Shown here in pieces: positions 18,083 through 26,515 of a stretch of DNA of 64,000 nucleotides (position 1 is its first letter; each line of letters opens with the position of its first letter). Under the pieces are notes generated by a model. That model did no database searches. It was not told the DNA's origin and saw nothing but the letters and a program-made list of their open reading frames with translations. The stretch is from Planctomycetota bacterium (GTDB lineage Bacteria > Planctomycetota > Uabimicrobiia > Uabimicrobiales > Uabimicrobiaceae), in contig JAJDCR010000015.1 in assembly GCA_029260735.1 (NCBI GenBank), forward strand, positions 1 through 64,000. The letters run 5' to 3'. The translations under genes and the position numbers were made by a program.

Positions 18083-19066
18083 ATGGATAAATCCGAAAAT
18101 AAAGTAAATAAAAAATTAAAAACTACAGCGGCAGCGATAGTTTTACCCCGAATGGACAATCAAAGTTTATCTGGCGTGGCAAACATAACAGAGAGTTTTT
18201 ATGATGACCAAGTTTTCATTAAGACTAAAAAAATTGCTTATTTCAAAAACGAATTAACTCCTGAACACGCAATTCAAGCTAAATTTGATACAGATGAAGA
18301 AGTTATAACTTCCAACATGCTATTTGTCTTGTGCGCACCTCGTTGTGGTAGTTGCCTCCTTGCTGATTTGTTGTATCAAAACGAGTGTTGTTTACTATAC
18401 GAGTATTTCCATATTCATAAATATTTACCTATTTTAGCAGAACGATGGAATTGTATTTCTAATGGTTATTTGAATAAAGAAGCGTTCGTACAAAGTTTAT
18501 TGCGTTTTCGTACTCATAAAAGCGGCTGGTTTGCCTGCAAAATTCAGGGAGAGCAATTAGAGTTTTTTTTAAAAATGGAAAAATATTTTCCTGAAGTTTC
18601 CAAACATTTTGTATATATTAGTCGCCGTGATCTTATAGCTCAAGCGGTTTCTCTTGCAATAGCACAGCAAACAGGAAAATGGACTAGCCAACGTAAAGTT
18701 CAAGAAAAAGAAATCGTTTATGATTTTTCTCAAATTTCAAAATGCTTAAGAAATTTACAACACCAATCTTCCATCCTCAAGGAATGGTTATTTACGAAAG
18801 ATCAATATCAAACGATTTATTATGAAGATCTAGTAACGAATTCAAAAAAAGTTCTAGAAAAACTTCCTTGTATTAACTCAGAGAGCACTTTACTTACCAA
18901 AGCACGATTACAAAAACAAGCTAATAAGATAAATGAAGAATGGATCGAACGTTTTTGTAATGAATATCCTGGTGATATAAAAAAGTTCCGACTACAACCA
19001 AAAACTTCTTTGTGGGAGAAAACAAAAAAAATTATAACTTCTATCAAAAAAAGGAATACAATGTAA
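18083..19066 (+). CDS. Stf0-type sulfotransferase
   Basis: A protein of 327 residues. LCAPRCGSCLLADLL matches the PAPS 5'-phosphosulfate loop of bacterial sulfotransferases (P-R-x-G-S-x-L-L). YISRRDLIAQAVSLAIAQQT with the following GKW is very close to the 3'-phosphate-binding region of the Stf0 (trehalose 2-sulfotransferase) family, and YYEDLV is the later conserved helix. It would move a sulfate group from PAPS to a sugar or small metabolite; the acceptor cannot be told. The first 70 residues are variable. It lies 12 bases downstream of the peptidase gene and ends in a strong terminator. Confidence 0.82.
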   Translation: MDKSENKVNKKLKTTAAAIVLPRMDNQSLSGVANITESFYDDQVFIKTKKIAYFKNELTPEHAIQAKFDTDEEVITSNMLFVLCAPRCGSCLLADLLYQNECCLLYEYFHIHKYLPILAERWNCISNGYLNKEAFVQSLLRFRTHKSGWFACKIQGEQLEFFLKMEKYFPEVSKHFVYISRRDLIAQAVSLAIAQQTGKWTSQRKVQEKEIVYDFSQISKCLRNLQHQSSILKEWLFTKDQYQTIYYEDLVTNSKKVLEKLPCINSESTLLTKARLQKQANKINEEWIERFCNEYPGDIKKFRLQPKTSLWEKTKKIITSIKKRNTM

Positions 19067-19097
19067 TATAAAAAAATATTACATCGTATTCCTTTTT
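19048..19097. terminator. Bidirectional rho-independent terminator
   Basis: AAAAAGGAATACAATGTAAT at 19048 pairs with ATTACATCGTATTCCTTTTT ending at 19097 (one mismatch), around a loop of A residues. T-runs on one side and A-runs on the other let it stop transcription from both convergent genes. The stop codon of the sulfotransferase lies inside the left arm. Confidence 0.85.
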
Positions 19098-19135
19098 AGC
19101 GGTTTTACCCAACGTCCAGCCCAAACCAATCCCAA

Positions 19136-19954
19136 CTAAAGGGGTTTTCTCAAAAGCATAATGCTAATATTGGTACTTCCTCGGAGAGGATAGCGAAGTT
19201 CTTTGACAAACAACTGAATTAGCCAAGCCAAACTACGCGTCCAAAGTTTATCCAAAAACTCTGACCCAAAGAGGTCTAGGGACTGAATATGCCAGCCCCC
19301 TTTATAGCCATAGACCCAAAAGTCTTCGAAGTTAAGAAACTCTATGGGCATCTTCATGCTTTCTACCTCAACGACCTCAAGCCCCCACTCCTCTGCTTGT
19401 TTTGCCAGGTTTTCCGTGCTGCTGGGCATAGTGTCCATAAGGTCATATATATCTCGATAGAAATACGATATTTTCCGAAACAAAACCTGATGAATTTCGG
19501 CCAAGTTGTTCGTATTTGTAGTAACAATAGAAAGATATCCCCCCGGCTTCAGTAGTTCTTTAATTTGTGGGATAAAGCTTTCGTAGTAGAGGTAAGCAAA
19601 AACAAAATGAACATAAAGTAAATCAACCGACTGCTCTGATAAATGATTGTTGATGTTGACCGCATTATCACAAATAGGAGTAAAGCGCGGAAAGTTTTTT
19701 TTCGCTAACTCTAACATTTTAGCAGATAAATCATTCCCGATATATTTCTTCACATTTAGAGTCTTATCACTACGAACAAAGCTTTCTCCTGCTCCTAAAG
19801 CAACATCGACAAGAAGATCAATACCATCTTCTTTCAGATTTTTCTCCACCTGAATCAAAGCCTTCTCTAAAGAGCTACTAATAATATTGAAGGGATCTGT
19901 ACTATACGTTTCTGCCATCCCTTTGTTATAAAAATCTTTTCCTTTTCTTTTCAC
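19136..19954 (-). CDS. Class I SAM-dependent methyltransferase
   Basis: A protein of 272 residues with a Rossmann methyltransferase core. Motif I is LLVDVALGAGESF near residue 50, an acidic residue follows beta-2 in YIGNDLSAKML, motif II is VDLLYVHFVFAYLY, and LLKPGGYLSIVTT is the post-motif strand. The remaining C-terminal 120 residues form a variable substrate lid. The substrate cannot be deduced. The start is GTG at 19954; an ATG at residue 13 is an alternative. It is convergent with the sulfotransferase gene and lies 9 bases after the stop of a truncated reading frame, suggesting it was once the downstream member of an operon. Confidence 0.8.
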   Translation of the reverse strand: MKRKGKDFYNKGMAETYSTDPFNIISSSLEKALIQVEKNLKEDGIDLLVDVALGAGESFVRSDKTLNVKKYIGNDLSAKMLELAKKNFPRFTPICDNAVNINNHLSEQSVDLLYVHFVFAYLYYESFIPQIKELLKPGGYLSIVTTNTNNLAEIHQVLFRKISYFYRDIYDLMDTMPSSTENLAKQAEEWGLEVVEVESMKMPIEFLNFEDFWVYGYKGGWHIQSLDLFGSEFLDKLWTRSLAWLIQLFVKELRYPLRGSTNISIMLLRKPL

Positions 19955-19963
19955 TAAAATAGT

Positions 19964-20101
19964 TCACTTTCTTTCTGAAATAGTCTGGCGCAGGTTAACA
20001 TCTGGCAAAAAAAGAGGGGCATCATCTAGAAGAATTCTGCCCGCTCCTTTGACTCCATCGGAAAAATTAAATAAAACCTCAATATCTTTGGTGTTAGGGC
20101 G
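19964..20101 (-). pseudogene. 3' remnant of a decayed gene (jellyroll-like C-terminus)
   Basis: Reading the minus strand from about 20098 to the TGA at 19964-19966 gives a stretch of 44 residues with ordinary protein composition, including IEVLFNFSDGVKGAG and RILLDDAPLFLPDVNL. An in-frame TAA lies just upstream and there is no start codon, so it is a 5'-truncated fragment. The G-x-G-x-[IV]-x-[LF]-DD-x-x-L pattern resembles the last strands of carbohydrate-binding jellyroll domains (inference). Its stop lies 9 bases before the methyltransferase start, as expected of a former operon partner. Confidence 0.4.
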
Positions 20102-20422
20102 TTATGCGTCCGTAAGAGGAGGTTAAAAAAAATAAAACTTTTAATTTTTATCAAATCGATAATAGTTTAACGAAGGGGTTTAGGAAATGCAACCCTAGAT
20201 TTTTCTGACGAATGTAGTATATATCCAATTTTTTAGCCACTAATTTTTGTTTTTCTCTTTTTGGGAAGAGTACTTTTATTATGAATACTTCTAAGGGAAA
20301 TTCTTTCGGGAGTATCAGGGATTTCCCTTGAATTATAAACATTCCATGATATTTTGTACTGGATTCTCTTCTCTTAGATATTTTTGGTAGAAATTCAAGT
20401 CTGTAAGGTAAAGGAAAGAGTT
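20102..20422. other. AT-rich intergenic region with no confident gene
   Basis: About 320 bases between the gene remnant and hldD. A minus-strand open frame of 63 codons (20342-20151) has plausible composition (lysine-rich, ending FLNPFVKLLSI) but no convincing ribosome-binding site or homology. It could be another piece of the same decayed gene in a shifted frame. The plus-strand promoter of hldD must lie here; no clear consensus is visible. Confidence 0.5.
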
Positions 20423-21397
20423 ATGATTGTTGTCACTGGTGGGGCAGGTTTTATTGGGAGTGCTTTCGTTTGGAAGCTAAACCAAGAGGGAGTCAAGGAT
20501 GTTATTATCGTGGACTCTCTGGGAAAAGCAGATAAATGGAAGAATCTTTTAGGCAAAAAATTTGTAGAATTTGTCCACAAAGATAAATTTATTCAATGGA
20601 TCGAAGAAGACAAGGTTCCTTACTCCATTGAATCTATTGTTCATATGGGCGCTTGTAGTTCTACAACCCAAAGAGATGCCGATTTTCTCATGGACAACAA
20701 CTTTAGCTACACTCGTTCTCTAGCAAGATGGTCTATGGAAAAAGGCATTCGTTTTCTTTATGCTAGCAGTGCTGCTACTTACGGAGATGGAGAAGAAGGC
20801 TACTCTGACAAAGAGGAAGAAATTTATAAACTTCGTCCTTTAAATATGTATGGATACTCTAAGCATTTATTTGATACTTGGGCCTTGGACAACCAAGTTC
20901 TTGACCAAATGGCTGGTTTAAAATTTTTCAATGTCTTTGGTCCCAACGAGTACCACAAAGGAGATATGGCTAGTCTAATTTACAAAGCCTATCACCAAAT
21001 TCAAGAGACAGGAAAACTTAAGTTATTTAAGTCTTACCGTGCGGAATACCAACATGGAGAACAGCTGAGAGACTTTGTTTATGTCAAGGATTGCCTAGAT
21101 GTTATGTGGTGGCTTCTGAACAATCCCAAATGCAACGGAATTTTCAACGTAGGAACAGGAAAAGCTCGCTGCTGGAACGACTTAGCGAAAGCAATATTCC
21201 AGGCTATGGGAAAAGAGTGTTGCTTAGAATATATTGAAATGCCGGAAACTATTCGAGATCGTTACCAATACTTCACTCAAGCTGAAATGGAAAAACTAAG
21301 AAAAGTTCAAGGGAATTCTCCTTTTCAGAGCTTGGAAGAGTCTGTTGGTGATTACATCCAAAACTATCTTCAGAATACGAATTCTCATTTATGTTAA
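20423..21397 (+). CDS. hldD: ADP-L-glycero-D-manno-heptose 6-epimerase
   Basis: A 324-residue short-chain dehydrogenase-type epimerase that makes the L-glycero heptose donor for lipopolysaccharide inner core. Seen: NAD loop VTGGAGFIGS at 4-13, HMGACSSTT (family-specific in HldD), ASSAATYGDG, catalytic YGYSK, FNVFGPNEYHKGDMAS and a C-terminal ETIRDRYQYFTQA that matches HldD/RfaD enzymes. It implies heptose-containing LPS, hence an outer membrane. ATG at 20423 follows AAGGAAAG; the 13-residue extension from an earlier ATG precedes the Rossmann strand and is not expected. The stop overlaps the next gene's start by 7 bases. Confidence 0.95.
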   Translation: MIVVTGGAGFIGSAFVWKLNQEGVKDVIIVDSLGKADKWKNLLGKKFVEFVHKDKFIQWIEEDKVPYSIESIVHMGACSSTTQRDADFLMDNNFSYTRSLARWSMEKGIRFLYASSAATYGDGEEGYSDKEEEIYKLRPLNMYGYSKHLFDTWALDNQVLDQMAGLKFFNVFGPNEYHKGDMASLIYKAYHQIQETGKLKLFKSYRAEYQHGEQLRDFVYVKDCLDVMWWLLNNPKCNGIFNVGTGKARCWNDLAKAIFQAMGKECCLEYIEMPETIRDRYQYFTQAEMEKLRKVQGNSPFQSLEESVGDYIQNYLQNTNSHLC

Positions 21398-21891
21398 AAA
21401 AAAAGAAGAAACGGCCGCTTGGTTTCCTTTCTTATTCTAAGGTGAAAATTTTTCTTCCTTTTCTCTTTACAATACCCTTTCTCTTAATATGTTCTTGTCG
21501 CAAACAAGAAGGGTATGTCTACTTAGAAAAAGAAAGTATTCAGTATAGAGAGCCTATAGATCCTATATCAAAACTAGGTGGAAATTCGCCTAAACGTGCT
21601 CCTTCTTCTGGAAATCATTTTTTGATTTGGAAGGTAAGTCATGATTCCTTAGTTCGCTCTCTAGAGAAAAACTTCCTTAGTGTTTTAGACTCTCACAAGC
21701 GTACCTGCCAATCTCTCCATTACATAGGGATTTCCTTGGGGGGACAAAAAGAGCAAGAGATAGAAGATTACATTCGTTTGTACGAAAGTCTCTTAAAGGA
21801 GTTTCGACAGGGCGCAAACCATCGAGTTTTAAAAAGAAAATACTCAAGTCTAAAAAAACGAATCCAAAATCGAATAAGGGAGTTCCAATGA
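21391..21891 (+). CDS. Small predicted lipoprotein, function unknown
   Basis: A protein of 166 residues. A basic N-terminus, a hydrophobic stretch (FLPFLFTIPFLLI) and then CSCRKQ look like a lipoprotein signal with the acylated cysteine near residue 36. The mature part is short, polar and basic, with helical heptads toward the C-terminus (EDYIRLYESLLKEF). No family is recognised. It overlaps hldD by 7 bases and is likely translated with it, which hints at a role at the envelope. Its last 17 bases form part of the left arm of the 163-bp hairpin, so that arm either evolved in place or arrived by insertion and supplied the stop. Confidence 0.7.
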   Translation: MLKKKKKRPLGFLSYSKVKIFLPFLFTIPFLLICSCRKQEGYVYLEKESIQYREPIDPISKLGGNSPKRAPSSGNHFLIWKVSHDSLVRSLEKNFLSVLDSHKRTCQSLHYIGISLGGQKEQEIEDYIRLYESLLKEFRQGANHRVLKRKYSSLKKRIQNRIREFQ

Positions 21892-22037
21892 AAAATTTTT
21901 ACAAAGATAGCGAGAGATTTTGTCTTCTGATAAGGCGCGACGCAGGAGCATAGTCTTTTTCTGTAACTAAGGAGCAACGTTATCAGAAGGCAAAAGATCC
22001 GTTGTATTTGTAAAAATTTTTCATTGGAACTCCCTTA
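21875..22037. repeat. 163-bp inverted-repeat element (31-bp perfect outer arms)
   Basis: Bases 21875-21905 and 22007-22037 are exact complements. Inside them a second paired layer exists: TTTTGTCTTCTGATAAGGCG on the left against the complement of CGTTATCAGAAGGCAAAAGA on the right. The whole could fold into one long, imperfect hairpin with a small core around 21935-21980. It lies between the lipoprotein gene and lysW. There is no transposase, so a MITE-like element, a structured RNA leader or a terminator are all possible. Confidence 0.8.
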
Positions 22038-22140
22038 GTACTTAAAATTTTATTGCAAAAATCACCAATTTTGTTACAAGCAAATGGTTCCTAAGTAAAA
22101 AAGACTATTTAGATAACTCTTTATGAAGGAAAAATAAATT

Positions 22141-22311
22141 ATGGCATCAGTAAACTGTATTGAATGCGAGGGAGAAATCCCATTGGAAGAGGATGTTATG
22201 GCAGGAGAAATTTTGCAATGTCCTCACTGCGGGTCAGAATTAGAAGTTGTTTCTTTGGACCCTGTTAAATTAGATCTAGCCCCAGAAGTTCAAGAAGACT
22301 GGGGAGAATAG
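22141..22311 (+). CDS. lysW: LysW amino-group carrier protein
   Basis: A 56-residue acidic protein too short for usual gene-length cut-offs. It has a zinc ribbon with paired cysteines (C6/C9 and C27/C30: NCIEC and QCPHC) and ends in the diagnostic EDWGE. The terminal glutamate's gamma-carboxyl is the attachment point on which alpha-aminoadipate (or glutamate) is carried through the following enzymatic steps, protecting its amino group. The ATG follows GAAGGA. It is the first gene of the lys cluster, 8 bases before lysX. Confidence 0.95.
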   Translation: MASVNCIECEGEIPLEEDVMAGEILQCPHCGSELEVVSLDPVKLDLAPEVQEDWGE

Positions 22312-22319
22312 GAAATCAT

Positions 22320-23219
22320 ATGCGCATTGGCGTTCTTTATGCTAATATCCGAGTAGAAGAAAAACTTCTATTCAAAGAGCTTGATCGGCGCGGGATTACC
22401 TACGATTTGATTGATGTTCGCAAGCTCGTTTTTAATTTAAAAGAGAAGAGCAAATGGCAAGAGTACGACGTTATCCTCGAGCGTTGTATTAGCCACTCCC
22501 GAGCAATGGCCTCTTTACGTATTTTTGATTCTTGGGGCATTCCTTGTGTAAATAATTACACAGTTGGAGAAATTTGTGGAGATAAGCTAAATACCTCTTT
22601 GGCTTTGATAAAAAATGGAGTTCGAACTCCCGAGGTAAAAGTTGCTTTCACGCCAGAGTCGGCTTTAGAAGCAATTGAAGAGATGGGCTACCCTGTAGTA
22701 TTAAAACCCGCCGTCGGGTCCTGGGGAAGACTTTTGGCCCGTATAAATGACAGAGAAGCAGCCGAAGCTATTTTAGAGCATAAATCTATCTTAGGGACAT
22801 ACCATCACTCTATCTATTATATCCAAGAGCACATCAACAAACCAGGACGCGATATTCGGAGTTTTGTTGTCGGAGATGAAACCATTTGTGCGGTGGTTCG
22901 CAAATCCGAGCACTGGATTACCAACACAGCTCGTGGAGGTCAAACAGCTAATTGGCCTATCTGCGAAGAAACGGATCGTCTTTCTCGGGAAGCAGCTAAA
23001 GCCGTTGGCGGAGGAATTGTTGCTGTTGACTTAATGGAAGATGAAAAAGGGGAACTCTTTGTTAATGAAGTTAACTACACCATGGAGTTTCGAAATAGCA
23101 TTGAACCAACGGGAGTAAATATTCCTGAAAAAGTTATCGACTATATTATTGCGGTAGGAGAAGGGAAAATAGACCCTGTAACCAACTCTCCTAAATCGTC
23201 TGAAAAAGAGGTGACTTAG
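22320..23219 (+). CDS. lysX: LysW-aminoadipate (or -glutamate) ligase, ATP-grasp
   Basis: A 299-residue ATP-grasp ligase of the LysX/ArgX/RimK family. It joins the alpha-amino group of 2-aminoadipate, or glutamate in ArgX enzymes, to the C-terminal glutamate of LysW. Seen: [14 protein letters not shown] (nucleotide site), [15 protein letters not shown], the metal-binding [11 protein letters not shown] near residue 245 and RGGQTANWP. The length fits the family. I cannot decide from sequence alone whether aminoadipate, glutamate or both are used. The gene is tightly packed: 8 bases after lysW and sharing its last base with the GTG of lysY. Confidence 0.92.
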   Translation: MRIGVLYANIRVEEKLLFKELDRRGITYDLIDVRKLVFNLKEKSKWQEYDVILERCISHSRAMASLRIFDSWGIPCVNNYTVGEICGDKLNTSLALIKNGVRTPEVKVAFTPESALEAIEEMGYPVVLKPAVGSWGRLLARINDREAAEAILEHKSILGTYHHSIYYIQEHINKPGRDIRSFVVGDETICAVVRKSEHWITNTARGGQTANWPICEETDRLSREAAKAVGGGIVAVDLMEDEKGELFVNEVNYTMEFRNSIEPTGVNIPEKVIDYIIAVGEGKIDPVTNSPKSSEKEVT

Positions 23220-24244
23220 TGCTCAAAGTTAATGTTGTTGGTGGATCAGGTTATGCCGGAGGAGAGCTACTAAGACTTATTCTCGGGCACCCCGGCGTTG
23301 AGCTACAGCAGGTGACTTCCCAACGCTATGCCGGACGTTATATCCATACTCTTCATCCCAACCTTAGAGGACAAGCTTTCTATAAGTTTACAACCATCGA
23401 CCAGTTGAAGCCCTGTGATGTTCTCTTCCTGGCTCTTCCTCACAAGGAAGCTTCTGGGCAAATAGAGCATTTTAGTACTTTGGCGAACAAGATAGTGGAT
23501 CTCTCGGCCGACTTTAGGATTAAAAGTCCTTCTCTTTATGCTCAGTGGTATAAAGAAGAACACCCTGCTCCAGATTGGCTAGAAAAATTTGTCTACGGAC
23601 TCCCTGAATTGCACCGAGAAGATCTAAAAGAAGCAAACTATGCTAGCGGAGTAGGTTGTAATGCTACAGCGGTGAACTTAGCCCTAGCTCCCCTTGCAGA
23701 AAAAAATCTCTTAGAAAAAGTTATTGTTGAAGTAAAAGTCGGCTCTTCCGAGGGTGGTAACCAACATAGTTTAGCCAGCCATCATCCTGAGCGTAGCGGA
23801 TCTGTTCGTTCTTTTGCTCCTATCGGCCATCGTCATCAAGCAGAAATGGAGCAAGAGTTAGGAGATATCGACCTTTATTTTTCTGCCACTGCAATCGAAA
23901 TGGTTCGAGGTATTCTTTGTACCGCCCATTGCTTTTTGAAAGAAAAGCTATCCGAAAAAGAGATTTGGAAAATCTATCGCCAACGCTATGGGAAAGAACC
24001 TTTCGTTCGCTTAGTTAAAGATAGCAGCGGAATCTACCGCTACCCCGAACCAAAAATTCTCGCCGGAAGTAATTTTTGCGATATTGGCTTTGCCTTAGAT
24101 GAAGAAAAAGGGCGCTTGGTTGTCATTAGTGCCATCGATAATTTAATGAAAGGGGCAGCCGGTACCGCCTTACAAGCTATGAATTTAATGACGGGACAAG
24201 AAGAAAAAGCTGGGCTGGAGTTTCCCGGATTGCATCCCGTCTAA
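23219..24244 (+). CDS. lysY: LysW-aminoadipyl/glutamyl phosphate reductase (LysY/ArgC)
   Basis: A 341-residue NADPH-dependent reductase that turns the carrier-bound acyl phosphate into the semialdehyde. Seen: VVGGSGYAGGELLRLI nucleotide loop at the N-terminus, catalytic cysteine in GVGCNAT, a histidine-bearing GSSEGG...ASHHPERSGSVR region and DNLMKGAAGTALQAMN near the end, all hallmarks of the ArgC fold. The start is GTG and overlaps the lysX stop, so the two are coupled. Clustered with lysW, it is called LysY rather than a free-standing ArgC. Confidence 0.92.
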   Translation: MLKVNVVGGSGYAGGELLRLILGHPGVELQQVTSQRYAGRYIHTLHPNLRGQAFYKFTTIDQLKPCDVLFLALPHKEASGQIEHFSTLANKIVDLSADFRIKSPSLYAQWYKEEHPAPDWLEKFVYGLPELHREDLKEANYASGVGCNATAVNLALAPLAEKNLLEKVIVEVKVGSSEGGNQHSLASHHPERSGSVRSFAPIGHRHQAEMEQELGDIDLYFSATAIEMVRGILCTAHCFLKEKLSEKEIWKIYRQRYGKEPFVRLVKDSSGIYRYPEPKILAGSNFCDIGFALDEEKGRLVVISAIDNLMKGAAGTALQAMNLMTGQEEKAGLEFPGLHPV

Positions 24245-24258
24245 AAAGGAGTCTACAC

Positions 24259-25062
24259 GTGATAGTTGTAAAAGTCGGGGGAAGCGAAGGAATAAACCTC
24301 GATACATTGTGTGAAGATTTGGCTTCACTGACCCAAGAAGGACAAAACTGGATTTTAGTTCATGGAGGGTCTCACCAAACTAACCTAATCGCGGAAAAGT
24401 TAGGGCATCCTCCTCGTTTTGTCACTTCTCCTTCTGGATATACCAGTCGCCATACCGACCGCCAAACTCTAGAGATTTTTGAAATGGTCTACTGTGGCCA
24501 AATCAACAAAGGGATTGTCGAACGATTACAGAAGCTAGGAATCAATGCAATTGGTCTTTCTGGCATTGATGGAAGAATTTGGCAAGGGCCTCGTAAAGAG
24601 GCTATCCGAGTGGTCGAAAATGGCCGCACTCGCATCCTGCGTGATAACTTAACAGGAATAGTAAAGGAAGTGAATACTTCCCTTTTGGCAAATCTTTTAG
24701 AGGGAGGTTATTATCCTGTTTTAACTCCCCCCGCCATTAGCACTAAGGGCGAGGCGATTAACGTTGATGGAGACCGTGCTGCCGGAGCTACCGCTGTTGC
24801 TTTGCAAGCAGATACTCTTCTTCTTCTCTCTAATATCCCAGGCTTACTCAAAGATTTTCCTGACGAGAGTTCCCTTATCACTCACGTCAAGGAATCAGAG
24901 ATCGAAAGCATTTCTGATTATGCCAAGGGACGGATGAAAATGAAAGTGCTCGGTGCCAAAGAAGCTATGAAGGGAGGAGTAAAAAGAGTCATTATAGGCG
25001 ATGCCCGTAACCCTAATCCTGTTCGTGATGCTCTCGCGGGCAAAGGTACCGTTTTTGAGTAA
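24259..25062 (+). CDS. lysZ: LysW-aminoadipate/glutamate kinase (LysZ/ArgB)
   Basis: A 267-residue amino-acid-kinase-fold enzyme that phosphorylates the side-chain carboxylate of the carrier-bound substrate. Seen: VVKVGGSEG at the N-terminus, VHGGSHQTN, the nucleotide-binding INVDGDRAAGATA and a C-terminal GRMKMKVLGAKEAMKGGVKR with the conserved lysines. The GTG start follows AAGGAG at 8 bases. It lies 14 bases after lysY in the same direction. Confidence 0.93.
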   Translation: MIVVKVGGSEGINLDTLCEDLASLTQEGQNWILVHGGSHQTNLIAEKLGHPPRFVTSPSGYTSRHTDRQTLEIFEMVYCGQINKGIVERLQKLGINAIGLSGIDGRIWQGPRKEAIRVVENGRTRILRDNLTGIVKEVNTSLLANLLEGGYYPVLTPPAISTKGEAINVDGDRAAGATAVALQADTLLLLSNIPGLLKDFPDESSLITHVKESEIESISDYAKGRMKMKVLGAKEAMKGGVKRVIIGDARNPNPVRDALAGKGTVFE

Positions 25063-25083
25063 ACTTGGATAAAAAATAACTCT

Positions 25084-26256
25084 ATGAATACAACACAAAT
25101 TTTAGATTCCGAAGGAAAATTCACAAGCGGAGCTTATCCAAAAAGAGACTTAGCTATTGTCCGGGGAAAAGGCTCTCGTTTGTGGGATTCCAGCGGAAAT
25201 GAATATATCGATTGTGTCGCAGGACAAGGAGTGGCCAATCTCGGTCACTGCCATCCTCGCATTGTTAAAGCCCTCCAAGAGCAAAGTGAAAAGCTAATCA
25301 CTTGCCCCGAGATATTCTATAACGATCAGCGAGCTCTTTTTCTAGAGAAACTAGTTTCTCATCTCCCCCAAGGTCTAGAGCACATTTTTCTTTGTAACTC
25401 AGGAGCTGAATCAGTTGAAGGTGCTCTGAAATCTGCTCGGCTAAAAACAGGAAAAACGGGAATTATCGCAACTATGCGCGGTTTTCATGGAAGAACAATG
25501 GGAGCTTTATCGGCAACCTGGGACAAAAGTTACAGGACTCCCTTTGCTCCTCTTATTCCAGGAGTCAAACACGTTCCCTATGACAATTTTGCTGCCATCG
25601 AAAAAGCCATAGAAGAAAATACCGCTGCCGTTCTCATTGAGCTAATCCAAGGAGAAGGAGGAGTTCGCCTTGGTTCCTCGGAGTATTTTCATCAACTACG
25701 GCAACTCTGTACAGAGAAAAAAATTCTCCTCATCATTGATGAAGTACAAACAGGTTTTGGTCGAACCGGTAAATGGTTTGCTTGCGATCACTATGGTATA
25801 ACTCCCGATATTCTCTGTTTAGGCAAAGCCATCGGCGGAGGTATCCCAATGGGGGCGGTTGCTCTAAACAAAGAACTGGGTCCACTAGATAAGGGAAGCC
25901 ACGGCTCCACCTTTGGAGGAAACCCTATGGCCTGCGCTGCCGCCTTAGCGTCTTTGCAATGCTACGAAGAAGAGGGAGTCATCGAAAACTCCGCTAAGCT
26001 AGGAGCCTACACCCAAGACAAAATAGCAAACCTCAACATCCCTATGGTGCGCCATATTAGGGGAATGGGTCTAATGATCGGAATAGAGCTAAAAACCCGC
26101 GTCACTCCTGTTTTAAAAGGATTGATGGACAAAGGAGTCCTCGCTCTTCCTGCTGGCCCAACCGTATTAAGATTACTTCCTCCTTTGGTCATTAGCCAAG
26201 AAGAAATAGATACCGTAGTCGAGAAAATCGGCGAGGTTTTCGCAGAGATGGCTTGA
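25084..26256 (+). CDS. lysJ: LysW-aminoadipate semialdehyde aminotransferase (LysJ/ArgD)
   Basis: A 390-residue class III pyridoxal-phosphate aminotransferase. It converts the carrier-bound semialdehyde to carrier-bound lysine or ornithine using glutamate. Seen: CNSGAESVEGALK, GFHGRTMGAL, DEVQTGFGRTG with the cofactor aspartate, the Schiff-base lysine in CLGKAIGGGIPMGA and GSHGSTFGGNP. Length and motifs match ArgD/LysJ. It ends in a predicted terminator, yet the matching deacylase lysK follows after a repeat-filled gap, so the cluster may be transcribed as two units or by read-through. Confidence 0.94.
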   Translation: MNTTQILDSEGKFTSGAYPKRDLAIVRGKGSRLWDSSGNEYIDCVAGQGVANLGHCHPRIVKALQEQSEKLITCPEIFYNDQRALFLEKLVSHLPQGLEHIFLCNSGAESVEGALKSARLKTGKTGIIATMRGFHGRTMGALSATWDKSYRTPFAPLIPGVKHVPYDNFAAIEKAIEENTAAVLIELIQGEGGVRLGSSEYFHQLRQLCTEKKILLIIDEVQTGFGRTGKWFACDHYGITPDILCLGKAIGGGIPMGAVALNKELGPLDKGSHGSTFGGNPMACAAALASLQCYEEEGVIENSAKLGAYTQDKIANLNIPMVRHIRGMGLMIGIELKTRVTPVLKGLMDKGVLALPAGPTVLRLLPPLVISQEEIDTVVEKIGEVFAEMA

Positions 26257-26275
26257 TTGAGAAAAGAATAACGTA

Positions 26276-26310
26276 TGCCCCAAGGGCTGAGTGGGGCAGT
26301 TTTTGTTTTT
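26276..26310 (+). terminator. Rho-independent terminator after lysJ
   Basis: TGCCCCA (26276-26282) and TGGGGCA (26292-26298) form a GC-rich stem and are followed by GTTTTTGTTTTT. It lies 20 bases after the lysJ stop. Confidence 0.75.
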
Positions 26311-26466
26311 GTCCTGAAAGGACAACACAACCCAGCCTAGGGCGAAGCCCTAGGAATTATGGGATTAGCACAAACCTAGCCCTGAAAGGGAGAAACAATT
26401 TATAATATTTCGCCCTTTCAGGGCTAGGCTATTGGTATCCAAATATTCCCAGGACTTCGTCCTGGG
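26311..26466. repeat. Cluster of short GC-rich palindromes (REP-like)
   Basis: Four palindromes lie in 155 bases: GTCCTGAAAGGAC (26311-26323), CCTAGGGCGAAGCCCTAGG (26336-26354), CCTAGCCCTGAAAGGG (26375-26390) paired with CCCTTTCAGGGCTAGG (26413-26428), and CCCAGGACTTCGTCCTGGG (26448-26466). Related half-sites (CCTGAAAGG, CCTAG) recur among them. This resembles dispersed REP/RAYT-type intergenic repeats. It separates lysJ from lysK. Confidence 0.8.
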
Positions 26467-26515
26467 CTGGTTTGTTTCACTCTTTCAGAGCCCAAAAAAA
26501 AAGAAAGAATACCCG

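Noticed and set aside
20151-20342. Minus-strand open frame of 63 codons
   Set aside because: Composition is acceptable, but there is no good ribosome-binding site and no family. It is listed only as content of the intergenic region.
26432-26515. 28-codon extension of lysK
   Set aside because: It would translate a palindromic repeat; the M20 fold starts at the later ATG.
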